A DNA stretch of 64,000 nt, taken from the NCBI RefSeq assembly GCF_018070345.1, contig NZ_JAGPXX010000015.1:62001-126000 (forward strand), written 5' to 3'. Source of the stretch: Streptomyces sp. F63 (GTDB taxonomy: Bacteria > Actinomycetota > Actinomycetes > Streptomycetales > Streptomycetaceae). Below are positions 23,038-40,789 of this stretch, piece after piece (position 1 is the stretch's first letter; each line of letters begins with the position of its first letter). The position numbers and the translations under genes are program-made. The notes beneath the pieces were generated by a model, which searched no databases, was not told the DNA's origin, and worked only from the letters and a program-made list of their open reading frames with translations.

Positions 23038-23598
23038 ATGGCGAGGCCCGACAAGGTCGATGCCGTCGAGGAGATGAAGGACAAGTTCCAGAACTCCAAC
23101 GCGGCCGTTGTGACCGCGTACACCGGTCTCACCGTGGCTCAGCTCAAGGAGCTGCGCCGTTCGCTCGGTGAGAACGCTCAGTACCGTGTGGTGAAGAACA
23201 CGCTGACCAAGATCGCGGCTAACGAAGCCGGGATCACGACGATCGACGACCTGTTCGCGGGTTCGTCGGCCGTGGCCTTCGTGACCGGTGACCCGGTCGC
23301 GGCGGCGAAGGGTCTCCGTGACTTCGCCAAGGACAACCCCAGTCTCGTCATCAAGGGCGGTGTCCTTGACGGCAAGGCGCTGTCCGCCGACGAGTTCAAG
23401 AAGCTTGCGGACCTCGAGTCCCGCGAGGTGCTGCTCGCCAAGCTGGCCGGTGGCATGAAGGCGTCCATGGCCAAGGCCGCGGCGACCTTCCAGGCCCCGC
23501 TCTCGAAGTTCGTCCGCACCGCGGACGCGCTGCGCAGCAAGGTCGAGCAGGGCGGTGCCGGTACGCCGGCTCCCGCCGAGGCCGAGTCCGCCGAATAA
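23038..23598 (+). CDS. rplJ: 50S ribosomal protein L10 (uL10)
   Basis: A 186-residue stalk base protein that anchors L7/L12 dimers and binds the GTPase-associated region of 23S rRNA. It starts MARPDKVDAVEEMKDKFQNS, continues with VVTAYTGLTVAQLKELRRSL and YRVVKNTLTKIAANEAG, and ends in a mobile Ala/Pro/Glu tail. ATG at 23038 has GGAAGGAGG 8 bases upstream. It is followed by rplL after 99 bases. Confidence 0.97.
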   Translation: MARPDKVDAVEEMKDKFQNSNAAVVTAYTGLTVAQLKELRRSLGENAQYRVVKNTLTKIAANEAGITTIDDLFAGSSAVAFVTGDPVAAAKGLRDFAKDNPSLVIKGGVLDGKALSADEFKKLADLESREVLLAKLAGGMKASMAKAAATFQAPLSKFVRTADALRSKVEQGGAGTPAPAEAESAE

Positions 23599-23697
23599 GC
23601 GGACGCGGTCGCAGCGGGCCCGTGAAGTAACGCCGCCAGGCGCACGCCCGCCGAAATGTAGATCCGGCACCTGCCGAATGAGTGGAAGGACGCCATC

Positions 23698-24087
23698 ATG
23701 GCGAAGCTGTCCCAGGAAGACCTGCTCGAGCAGTTCAGCGAGATGACCCTCATCGAGCTCTCCGAGTTCGTGAAGGCCTTCGAGGAGAAGTTCGACGTCG
23801 AGGCCGCCGCCCCGGTCGCCGTCGCCGCTGCCGGCGGTGCCGCCGGTGGTGCCGCCGCCGAGGCCCCCGAGGAGAAGGACGAGTTCGACGTCATCCTCAC
23901 CGGCGCCGGCGACAAGAAGATCCAGGTCATCAAGGTCGTGCGTGAGCTGACCTCCCTGGGTCTCAAGGAGGCCAAGGACCTCGTCGACGGCACCCCGAAG
24001 CCGGTCCTCGAGAAGGTCAACAAGGAGCAGGCCGACAAGGCCGCCGAGTCCCTCAAGGGCGCCGGCGCCTCCGTCGAGGTCAAGTGA
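23698..24087 (+). CDS. rplL: 50S ribosomal protein L7/L12 (bL12)
   Basis: A 129-residue stalk protein present in several copies per ribosome; it recruits elongation factors. It has the N-terminal dimerisation helix (about 1-35), an Ala/Gly-rich hinge AAAPVAVAAAGGAAGG (about 38-60), and the C-terminal factor-binding domain with KKIQVIKVVRELTSLGLKEA and AKDLVDGTPKPVLE. ATG at 23698 after AAGGACG. Confidence 0.97.
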   Translation: MAKLSQEDLLEQFSEMTLIELSEFVKAFEEKFDVEAAAPVAVAAAGGAAGGAAAEAPEEKDEFDVILTGAGDKKIQVIKVVRELTSLGLKEAKDLVDGTPKPVLEKVNKEQADKAAESLKGAGASVEVK

Positions 24088-24143
24088 CCCCTGCGGCCTG
24101 AAGCCGGGCGCCTCCGTGAGGCCGTCCGCTCCGGTGCCGCATC

Positions 24144-24177
24144 CGAGGGCGGCCACCCGCACGGGTGGCCGCCCTCG
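24144..24177 (+). terminator. rplJL terminator
   Basis: A perfect 15-bp stem, CGAGGGCGGCCACCC / GGGTGGCCGCCCTCG, with a GCAC loop, 57 bases after rplL. Confidence 0.9.
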
Positions 24178-24700
24178 GGCGTTCTCCGGGGCCGGTGTGG
24201 CGGGCGTCCTTGCCCTGCCGGGCCCGGCAGGTATGGTGATCACCGCTGCTCCGGCGGTGCCTCCGGAACGATCTTCGCGAGGCGGGGGCCTTGACGTACG
24301 GCACCGCGGCACGCGATTCTCTCCACGCGCCGCGACATCGATCCCGGGTTCGATGCATGGATCGCGTACGAAGTGGGAAACCTTGCCGCAGGCGTTGGAC
24401 AGCGTGAGGAACAACGAAGTGCGGCCCCTTTTCCGAGGGGGCGGCCGTCACTTCCCGGAGGGAGAGAGTGGTACTGCGCCGGTCTCCGGAAATCTGCTCT
24501 GGACATCAGTGTGCCTTGTGGCTACACTGACCCTTTGCGCTGCCTGTTAGCTGCCCTCTGCCCGTCACCAGGGGCATGACCCGTTCTCGAAAGCTGCTGA
24601 AGACTCCCCGGACCAGGGATCTGACCTGGGACGTCTTCTCCGCGCACGGAACGGGGCCGGTACGCGCGTAGTGAGTCCGAGCCCTCGGAAGGACCCCCTC
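24178..24700. other. Intergenic/leader region before rpoB
   Basis: About 520 bp without a gene. It must hold the rpoBC promoter and a long leader. A short AT-richer patch around 24510-24550, containing the near-palindrome AGTGTGCC-TTGT-GGCTACACT, stands out from the surrounding GC-rich DNA and is the most likely promoter neighbourhood, but I cannot assign -35/-10 elements with confidence. Confidence 0.45.
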
Positions 24701-28183
<3,483 letters not shown>

Positions 28184-28323
28184 CGGCCGGGCCGGGACCC
28201 GCCGCCCCAGGTGGCGGGCCCGGCCGGCCCGGACCGTCCAGACCATGATGAAGACACAGCCGCAGCCGGCAGGCGCCCCCCTCGGCAGCGGCGACAAACC
28301 CCGAAAGAGGGATTGACGACAAA

Positions 28324-32229
<3,906 letters not shown>

Positions 32230-32248
32230 GCCCGGGCCTGCGTCTTCC

Positions 32249-32280
32249 AGGGCGGCCACTCCCCGCGGAGTGGCCGCCCT
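32249..32280 (+). terminator. rpoBC terminator
   Basis: A perfect 14-bp stem AGGGCGGCCACTCC / GGAGTGGCCGCCCT with a CCGC loop, 20 bases after rpoC. Confidence 0.9.
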
Positions 32281-32388
32281 GCGGCGTTTCCGGGAGCCCG
32301 GGGGAGCGAAGGCCCTCCACCGGAACTCCCCGGTCCCGCCCTGCGTCGGGGATGATGAGGGGGAGACGCGAGACGGGGAGGTTCTGCG

Positions 32389-32946
32389 GTGACATTCGAA
32401 CCGTGGCAGGGGGGCAAGCCCCCGCAGCACATGCAGCCCACTCAGCCCGTGCACCTTCCGCAGATGTCGGTGATGCGCGCCTCGGACGCGGACCGGGAGC
32501 GCGCGGTGGACGTGCTCAAGGCCGGTTTCGCCGAGGGCCGGCTCTCCCAGGGGGAGTACGAGCAGCGCATCGGCCGGGCCTACCAGGCGCAGACGCACGG
32601 CCAGTTGCAGGCCATCGTCGCCGACCTGCCCCAGGGGCCGGTGCCCCAGAGCTTCCCCGCGCACCCGGCGCAGTTCGCGGTCCCGCACACGTTCCTGCCC
32701 GCCCCGCCCATGCCCACCCGGACGAACGGCAGCGCCACCGGCGCCCTGGTCTGCGGCATTCTCTCCCCGATGACCTGGGGCCTGACGGCCATCCCCGCCG
32801 TGATCCTGGGCCACAAGGCGCGGGCCGAGATCCGCAGGACGGGAGAGGGCGGCGAGGGCTTCGCCACAGCGGGGATCGTCATCGGCTGGCTGTCGATAGC
32901 GTTCGGTCTGTTCTTCGTGCTGCTGGTGGTGGCGGCCGCGGCTTGA
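32389..32946 (+). CDS. DUF1707 and DUF4190 domain membrane protein
   Basis: A 185-residue protein. Residues about 30-80 form the DUF1707 domain (MRASDADRERAVDVLKAGFA, then EGRLSQGEYEQRIGRAYQA), a small helical module typical of actinobacterial membrane-associated regulators. After a Pro-rich linker come two hydrophobic segments (about 115-140 and 160-183) of DUF4190 type, with GHKARAEIRRTGEGG between them. GTG start at 32389 with GGGGAGG 8 bases upstream. Function unknown; DUF1707 proteins are often linked to cell-envelope stress. It converges with an L,D-transpeptidase gene. Confidence 0.82.
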   Translation: MTFEPWQGGKPPQHMQPTQPVHLPQMSVMRASDADRERAVDVLKAGFAEGRLSQGEYEQRIGRAYQAQTHGQLQAIVADLPQGPVPQSFPAHPAQFAVPHTFLPAPPMPTRTNGSATGALVCGILSPMTWGLTAIPAVILGHKARAEIRRTGEGGEGFATAGIVIGWLSIAFGLFFVLLVVAAAA

Positions 32947-32982
32947 CCGCACGGGCACGGCGCAGCGCCTCCGCGCGGTGGC

Positions 32983-33801
32983 TCACCGCGGCCCCGGCTG
33001 CCAGCCGATGGAGATCACGGGATGCGCGGACGGGGTGATCCAGCGCAGGATCCGGTCCATCGTCCGGTACGGCACCGAGACGCAGCCGCCCGTCGGCCCG
33101 GGGCCGTTGACGTGCAGGAAGATTCCCGCCCCGCGTCCGGGTACGGCCGGCCACCGGTTGAAGTCGATGACCAGCGCCTTGGCGTACTGGACGGGGTAGT
33201 CCACCAGGTGCTCGCTGGCGTGGGGGCCCTGCGTCGTGAGGGGGTAGTCCATCTCCTCCGGAGTGCGCATCTGGTTGTAGTACTTCGACCGGGTGTCCTC
33301 CACCCACCAGTGCCGGTCGTCGACGCGGGTGTAGGGCATGGCGGTCCGGCTGGGTTCGAGACCGAAGCCCTCGGTCAGGGTGTAGGTCCCGGACGGGGTG
33401 GTCGAGGTGTCCTGTTTCCGCGCGGCGCCGTCGACCACGCCGTTCCCGCCGACACGGCCCCTGCCGGTGGAGAAAGCCGGTCTCCAGGTGCCGTCCTCCT
33501 TGTCCCAGGCGGTGACGGTGGCGTACGTGCCCAGGGCGCTCACCGTGATCAGCTGGGTGCTGCGCCCTCTCACCACGGAGGCCGGCAGGGCGCGTGCCGG
33601 AGCGCCACCGGGCTCCGCGGCCGGCAGCTCCGGTACGGCGGGTCCGCCGCCGTTCCCCGGGGCAGCGGCCCGGGGGCGGGTGTGCGGGGCCTGCGCCGAG
33701 GCCGGAACCGCCGCTCCGCCGAGCGTGGCGAGGGCGAGGAGGGAGCCGGCCGCGGCGAGCACGGCACCGGTGGGACGGAAGAGAGGTGGGGGGAACGGCA
33801 T
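32983..33801 (-). CDS. Secreted L,D-transpeptidase (YkuD domain)
   Basis: A 272-residue exported enzyme. The signal peptide has a hydrophobic core AVLAAAGSLLALATLGGAAV and a likely cleavage near PASAQA (about residue 37). After an Ala/Pro/Gly linker, the YkuD-fold domain covers about 75-270, with the active-site signature IFLHVNGPGPTGGCVSVP (catalytic Cys about residue 240, His about 230). It would form 3-3 peptidoglycan cross-links or hydrolyse related bonds outside the cell. TSTTPSGTYTLTEGFG is the usual substrate-side segment. ATG at 33801. No wall-binding domain is visible. Confidence 0.85.
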   Translation of the reverse strand: MPFPPPLFRPTGAVLAAAGSLLALATLGGAAVPASAQAPHTRPRAAAPGNGGGPAVPELPAAEPGGAPARALPASVVRGRSTQLITVSALGTYATVTAWDKEDGTWRPAFSTGRGRVGGNGVVDGAARKQDTSTTPSGTYTLTEGFGLEPSRTAMPYTRVDDRHWWVEDTRSKYYNQMRTPEEMDYPLTTQGPHASEHLVDYPVQYAKALVIDFNRWPAVPGRGAGIFLHVNGPGPTGGCVSVPYRTMDRILRWITPSAHPVISIGWQPGPR

Positions 33802-34137
33802 GGGCTGCTTCCTCTGCGCTGCCCGGCCGGACGCGCCGGCCGGTTGTCGGATACGGGTCGGGAGGGGGAGGGGTGGGACGCGGCTCCGGCCGCGGTGCCG
33901 GCGGGCGGGCGCGCCGGGCGGCTTCCGCGTTCCGGCCCAGCCTCCCCCGGAGTGCCCGGCCCCGCACGGCGCGGAGACGGTGCCGGCGGTCCGGGGAACG
34001 CGGCGGGGGCCCGGCCGCGGAGCCCCGCGGGCATCGGTTCCCGGGGCGGCGCGGGAACCGGCGGAGACCGGGGAGACGAAGGCCCGGGGCCGGATTCACT
34101 CCCCTGTCCGTCGCTCCACTGCCCGCGCGGACTTGTT

Positions 34138-34166
34138 TTGACCGGAGCCCATGCGGTAGGTACGCT
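34138..34166 (+). promoter_or_regulatory. rpsL: Promoter of the str operon (rpsL-rpsG-fusA-tuf)
   Basis: TTGACC (34138-34143), a 17-base spacer and TACGCT (34161-34166): a near-consensus vegetative promoter about 250 bases before rpsL. Confidence 0.75.
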
Positions 34167-34319
34167 CTGACCTTGTGCCTGGGGTGTCCCTGGGCTCCCG
34201 TGCGCGCATTTCGTCCCGTCTTCGGCGGGGGAAACGCCTCCCGTCCGGGGGCCGGAGGCCGTTACGGTCCGCGACACCGACATCTGTGTCCTGACTGCCC
34301 CGCAGGAAGTCCGCAGCTT

Positions 34320-34347
34320 CGACACACCCGACCGCGTGGGTCGGGGA
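34320..34347 (+). promoter_or_regulatory. Conserved leader hairpin motif, S12 copy
   Basis: A 28-base sequence starting CGACACA and containing CCGACC-GCGTG-GGTCGG, a 6-bp stem with a 5-base loop. The same 28 bases, with two differences, occur in the S10 leader at 50546-50573. Confidence 0.75.
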
Positions 34348-34417
34348 AGTGGTCGGGAATCCGTACAAAATCCCAGGTTAGCTTTAACGAGACTGGCACA
34401 CAGAAACCGGAGAAACG

Positions 34418-34789
34418 GTGCCTACGATCCAGCAGCTGGTCCGCAAGGGCCGGCAGGACAAGGTCGAGAAGAACAAGACGCCCGCGCTCGAGGGTTCCCC
34501 TCAGCGGCGCGGCGTCTGCACGCGTGTGTTCACCACCACCCCGAAGAAGCCGAACTCGGCCCTGCGTAAGGTCGCACGTGTGCGTCTCACCAGCGGCATC
34601 GAGGTCACCGCTTACATCCCGGGTGAGGGACACAACCTGCAGGAGCACTCCATCGTGCTCGTGCGTGGTGGCCGTGTGAAGGACCTGCCGGGTGTTCGCT
34701 ACAAGATCATCCGCGGCTCTCTCGACACCCAGGGTGTCAAGAACCGCAAGCAGGCCCGCAGCCGCTACGGCGCCAAGAAGGAGAAGTAA
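34418..34789 (+). CDS. rpsL: 30S ribosomal protein S12 (uS12)
   Basis: A 123-residue decoding-centre protein. It starts MPTIQQLVRKGRQDKVEKNK. The streptomycin-determining segments TTTPKKPNSALRKVARVRL (Lys43 region) and VRGGRVKDLPGVRYKIIRG (Lys88 region) carry the wild-type lysines, so no target-based streptomycin resistance is expected. GTG start at 34418 after GGAGAAAC. It is the first gene of the str operon; rpsG follows after 2 bases. Confidence 0.97.
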   Translation: MPTIQQLVRKGRQDKVEKNKTPALEGSPQRRGVCTRVFTTTPKKPNSALRKVARVRLTSGIEVTAYIPGEGHNLQEHSIVLVRGGRVKDLPGVRYKIIRGSLDTQGVKNRKQARSRYGAKKEK

Positions 34790-34791
34790 GC

Positions 34792-35262
34792 ATGCCTCGT
34801 AAGGGCCCCGCCCCGAAGCGCCCGGTCATCATCGACCCGGTCTACGGTTCTCCTCTGGTGACGTCGCTGATCAACAAGGTGCTGCTGAACGGCAAGCGCT
34901 CCACCGCCGAGCGCATCGTCTACGGCGCCATGGAGGGCCTCCGCGAGAAGACCGGCAACGACCCGGTCATCACGCTGAAGCGCGCTCTGGAGAACATCAA
35001 GCCGACCCTTGAGGTCAAGTCCCGCCGTGTCGGTGGCGCCACCTACCAGGTGCCGGTCGAGGTCAAGCCCGGCCGCGCGTCCACCCTCGCGCTGCGCTGG
35101 CTCGTCGGCTACTCCCGCGCCCGCCGGGAGAAGACCATGACCGAGCGGCTCATGAACGAGCTCCTGGACGCCAGCAACGGTCTGGGCGCCTCCGTGAAGC
35201 GCCGCGAGGACACCCACAAGATGGCCGAGTCCAACAAGGCCTTCGCGCACTACCGCTGGTAG
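34792..35262 (+). CDS. rpsG: 30S ribosomal protein S7 (uS7)
   Basis: A 156-residue primary 16S-binding protein of the 30S head. It starts MPRKGPAPKRPVIIDPVYGS and ends KRREDTHKMAESNKAFAHYRW, both typical. ATG at 34792 lies 2 bases after the rpsL stop, with GAAGGAG in front, so the pair is coupled. S7 is the translational repressor of this operon in enteric bacteria; whether it is here is unknown. Confidence 0.97.
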   Translation: MPRKGPAPKRPVIIDPVYGSPLVTSLINKVLLNGKRSTAERIVYGAMEGLREKTGNDPVITLKRALENIKPTLEVKSRRVGGATYQVPVEVKPGRASTLALRWLVGYSRARREKTMTERLMNELLDASNGLGASVKRREDTHKMAESNKAFAHYRW

Positions 35263-35300
35263 TCGCTACCCCCATCGAGACCGAGAGAAGACTGAGCCAT

Positions 35301-37439
<2,139 letters not shown>

Positions 37440-37489
37440 CACTAGGCTGCTCAGCTATTAGGCTGGAGCACACAAGGCTGCGGGAATCT

Positions 37490-37518
37490 CCGCCGCGGGC
37501 CGTCATGGTCCGCGGCGG
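37490..37518 (+). promoter_or_regulatory. Hairpin in the fusA-tuf spacer
   Basis: CCGCCGCGG (37490-37498) pairs perfectly with CCGCGGCGG (37510-37518). It lies midway in the 213-bp leader of tuf, and a smaller hairpin CCATCC/GGATGG sits near 37602-37622. These could attenuate read-through or shape the tuf leader. Confidence 0.5.
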
Positions 37519-37652
37519 GGGCCCCGGCAGTCTGCCCCCAAGCGAATACGGCCAAGGGCATCCCCTCGGGGTCCTGGTCGGTTCGGAAAGACCACCTGAA
37601 CCCATCCGCAAAGTGTGGATGGAGTACAGCACCAGTCCACAGGAGGACCCCA

Positions 37653-38846
37653 GTGGCGAAGGCGAAGTTCGAGCGGACTAAGCCGCACGTCAACATCGGC
37701 ACCATCGGTCACATCGACCACGGTAAGACGACGCTCACCGCGGCGATTACCAAGGTGCTGCACGACGCGTACCCGGACCTGAACGAGGCCTCGGCCTTCG
37801 ACCAGATCGACAAGGCGCCGGAAGAGCGCCAGCGCGGTATCACCATCTCCATCGCGCACGTCGAGTACCAGACCGAGTCGCGTCACTACGCCCACGTTGA
37901 CTGCCCGGGTCACGCGGACTACATCAAGAACATGATCACCGGTGCGGCGCAGATGGACGGCGCCATCCTCGTGGTCGCCGCCACCGACGGCCCGATGCCG
38001 CAGACCAAGGAGCACGTGCTCCTGGCCCGCCAGGTCGGCGTGCCGTACATCGTCGTCGCCCTGAACAAGGCCGACATGGTGGACGACGAGGAGATCATGG
38101 AGCTCGTCGAGCTCGAGGTCCGTGAGCTGCTCTCCGAGTACGAGTTCCCGGGCGACGACCTCCCCGTCGTGCGCGTCTCGGCGCTGAAGGCGCTCGAGGG
38201 CGACAAGGAGTGGGGCGAGTCCGTCCTCAAGCTCATGCAGGCCGTCGACGAGGCGATCCCGGAGCCGGAGCGCGACACCGACAAGCCGTTCCTGATGCCG
38301 ATCGAGGACGTCTTCACCATCACCGGCCGCGGCACGGTCGTCACCGGCCGCATCGAGCGTGGTGTCCTCAAGGTCAACGAGAACGTCGACATCATCGGCA
38401 TCAAGCCGGAGAAGACCAGCACCACGGTCACCGGCATCGAGATGTTCCGCAAGCTGCTCGACGAGGGTCAGGCCGGTGAGAACGTCGGTCTGCTCCTCCG
38501 TGGCATCAAGCGCGAGGACGTCGAGCGCGGCCAGGTCATCATCAAGCCGGGCTCGGTCACCCCGCACACGGAGTTCGAGGCGCAGGCGTACATCCTGTCG
38601 AAGGACGAGGGTGGCCGTCACACCCCCTTCTTCAACAACTACCGCCCGCAGTTCTACTTCCGTACCACGGACGTGACCGGCGTCGTGACCCTCCCCGAGG
38701 GCACCGAGATGGTCATGCCGGGCGACAACACCTCCATGTCCGTCCAGCTGATCCAGCCGGTCGCCATGGAGGAGGGCCTCAAGTTCGCCATCCGCGAGGG
38801 TGGCCGGACCGTCGGCGCCGGCCAGGTCACCAAGATCGTCAAGTGA
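37653..38846 (+). CDS. tuf: Elongation factor Tu
   Basis: A 397-residue GTPase that carries aminoacyl-tRNA to the ribosome. GTPase motifs are GHIDHGKTT (about residues 18-26), DCPGHADY (about 80-87) and NKADM (about 135-139); the switch I segment EERQRGITI is intact. Domains II and III end with REGGRTVGAGQVTKIVK. This is the common tuf1-type sequence; residues linked to kirromycin-type resistance show nothing obvious. GTG start at 37653 with AGGAGG 7 bases upstream. Confidence 0.97.
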   Translation: MAKAKFERTKPHVNIGTIGHIDHGKTTLTAAITKVLHDAYPDLNEASAFDQIDKAPEERQRGITISIAHVEYQTESRHYAHVDCPGHADYIKNMITGAAQMDGAILVVAATDGPMPQTKEHVLLARQVGVPYIVVALNKADMVDDEEIMELVELEVRELLSEYEFPGDDLPVVRVSALKALEGDKEWGESVLKLMQAVDEAIPEPERDTDKPFLMPIEDVFTITGRGTVVTGRIERGVLKVNENVDIIGIKPEKTSTTVTGIEMFRKLLDEGQAGENVGLLLRGIKREDVERGQVIIKPGSVTPHTEFEAQAYILSKDEGGRHTPFFNNYRPQFYFRTTDVTGVVTLPEGTEMVMPGDNTSMSVQLIQPVAMEEGLKFAIREGGRTVGAGQVTKIVK

Positions 38847-38890
38847 CCCCGGTCGCCGTCTAGGCACCGCCGGCCCCGGCCGGCACGCGA

Positions 38891-38920
38891 GGGCCCGTAC
38901 GACTCCGGTCGTACGGGCCC
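38891..38920 (+). terminator. tuf terminator
   Basis: A perfect 13-bp stem GGGCCCGTACGAC / GTCGTACGGGCCC with a TCCG loop, 45 bases after tuf. Confidence 0.9.
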
Positions 38921-39086
38921 TTCGCGCTGCCCGCTGTACCGTGCGCGGTCAGTGAACAGCCGGGCAGGCGGAATCCCCCACACCGCGGTCCCGATGCCCT
39001 CCAACGGCCCAGGTGCGGTGCGGCTCTCCGCGGTATGTATGGCTCATGGCCGACAGGACGCCTTCTCCGAGAACGGAGCGTTTTCC

Positions 39087-40679
39087 TTGCAGCGAGCCGC
39101 ACAGCTCTCACCTCGGGCCCTGGAGTCCATCTCGACTCCCGAGCGGGTGGAGACGCACCTGGGCACTCTGGACTTCCCGCTGGGCATGCCCACCGAGGAG
39201 ACCGCCGACCGCCTCTACGACCATCTGGACCGGCTGGACGGCATCCGCGCGTTCCTCGACGCCTACTCCGGCGTCAGTGTGTGGGCGGCGCGCAAGGGCT
39301 TCCTGGCGACGGGGGCCAAGGACCACGACGTCCTGCTCTTCCCGGAGTTCATGGACCCCGGGGCGCTGGTGCTGACCGGGAACGCGGACACCGTCTACTT
39401 CCTGACCTTCCTCGACCTGACCGAGGGGCCCGTGGTGGTGGAGATGCCGCCCCTCACCCTCAGCTTCGTCAATGACCTGTGGTTCCGCTGGGTCGCCGAT
39501 CCCGGCCTGCCCGGACCGGATCGCGGAACCGGGGGCACCTACCTCTTCGTACCGCCCGGCTATGCGGGCCCGCTTCCGGAAGGCGGGTTCTTCAGGCACC
39601 GGGTCCGCACCACGCGGCTCATCCTGGCCGGCCGGGCGTTCCTTGAGGACGGCGATCCGAAGCCGGCGGTCGAGCGCATCAAGGAGCGGTTGCGTATCCA
39701 CCGCTACGTGCCGGGCCTGTACGGAACGAGCGTGGGGGAGATCGTGACCGGGGGCACCGCCCCGCCGCTGCCGTGGACCGCGGAGACGTGGACCGCCGCT
39801 CTGCGCAGGCCCGGTCCACCGCGCTTCGTCGTGGCATCCGGGCTGCCCCTCAACACGGTTCCGCCCGCGGACGTGACGTACTTCGATCTCGCCAACGAGC
39901 TGGTCCAGGACCAGCCGGCCGAGTCGTTCGATCCGGAGATCGCCGGTCCGCTGGCCGCGGTCGGGATCGTCAAGGGCGAGCCCTTCCGGCCGGACGCGCG
40001 GATGCGGAGGCTCCTCACCGAGGCGGCCGCGGTGGGCAACGCCACGGCCCGCACCCTTGCCAGCCGTCCGCGTCCCGAGGAAGGAGCGCACTTCTACGGC
40101 CCGTCCTCGCAGTGGGTCAACGGTCTGCTCGCGTCCGGCCACGACTTCATGACCCCGCCCGCGGACATCACCGACAAGGGCGTCGAGCCCCGTCCGAGCA
40201 GCGGTGCCCGGAAGCTGAACCTGCGGTCCTGGTGGTGGTACCTGGCCGTGGGCATCAGTCCGACGTTCGCCACGAGGCTGACGGGAGTGGGCTCGCAGTA
40301 CCTGTTCTCGTTCGCGGACCGGGAGGGCCGGGCACTCGACGGCGGCAGACACCACCGCCTGGTGCTTCCGCCGGCTATCCCCGCCGCCCGGTTCTGGTCG
40401 GTCACCGTTTACGACAACCAGACGCGGTCGATGATCGACACGCCGCAGCGGTTCCCACGGGCCGGCAGCCAGGACTACCCCACCCCGGCGGCGGTCGCCG
40501 CCGCCGACGGCACGACCACGGTGCACTTCGGGCCCGTCCGCCCGGACGGCGTGCCGGAGGGCAACTGGATCCGGACCGTGCCGGCCCGGGGGTGGTTCGT
40601 GGTCCTGCGGCTCTACAGCCCACTGCGGCCGTTCTTCGACAAGACCTGGCGGCCGGGCGAGGTCGAGGCGGTGGACTGA
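39087..40679 (+). CDS. DUF1254/DUF1214 family protein
   Basis: A protein of about 530 residues with an N-terminal DUF1254 domain (LDGIRAFLDAYSGVSVWAAR, VLTGNADTVYFLTFLDLTEG, LSFVNDLWFRWVADPGLPGP) and a C-terminal DUF1214 domain (SQYLFSFADREGRALDGG, FWSVTVYDNQTRSMIDTP, GWFVVLRLYSPLRPFFDKTW). No signal peptide is visible. The start is uncertain: TTG at 39087 has GGAG at 8 bases and is chosen, while ATG at 39039 would add a non-protein-like 16 residues. Members are widespread and of unknown function; some lie near lipid or polysaccharide genes. A second, broken copy follows directly, so a tandem duplication occurred. Confidence 0.78.
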   Translation: MQRAAQLSPRALESISTPERVETHLGTLDFPLGMPTEETADRLYDHLDRLDGIRAFLDAYSGVSVWAARKGFLATGAKDHDVLLFPEFMDPGALVLTGNADTVYFLTFLDLTEGPVVVEMPPLTLSFVNDLWFRWVADPGLPGPDRGTGGTYLFVPPGYAGPLPEGGFFRHRVRTTRLILAGRAFLEDGDPKPAVERIKERLRIHRYVPGLYGTSVGEIVTGGTAPPLPWTAETWTAALRRPGPPRFVVASGLPLNTVPPADVTYFDLANELVQDQPAESFDPEIAGPLAAVGIVKGEPFRPDARMRRLLTEAAAVGNATARTLASRPRPEEGAHFYGPSSQWVNGLLASGHDFMTPPADITDKGVEPRPSSGARKLNLRSWWWYLAVGISPTFATRLTGVGSQYLFSFADREGRALDGGRHHRLVLPPAIPAARFWSVTVYDNQTRSMIDTPQRFPRAGSQDYPTPAAVAAADGTTTVHFGPVRPDGVPEGNWIRTVPARGWFVVLRLYSPLRPFFDKTWRPGEVEAVD

Positions 40680-40789
40680 CCTCCCTGCCCGGCCCCTTTG
40701 GCGGTCGTCGCCGCAGGCCGGACGGCGGCCGGCGTGCGGAACGACTGGAACGCAGTGCTCACCACACGACCTCTTTCGGGAGGAACGCG

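Larger units (their letters stand above)
33802..34417. other. Intergenic region and leader before rpsL
   Basis: 616 bp between the divergent L,D-transpeptidase gene and the str operon. The left half is extremely GC-rich and featureless; the right half holds the rpsL promoter (34138-34166), a 250-nt leader and a hairpin motif shared with the S10 leader (34320-34347). Confidence 0.6.

Noticed and set aside
24671..24700. Longer RpoB start at GTG 24671
   Set aside because: TTG at 24701 has a good ribosome-binding site 7 bases upstream and gives the N-terminus known for Streptomyces RpoB; the extra ten residues are not typical.
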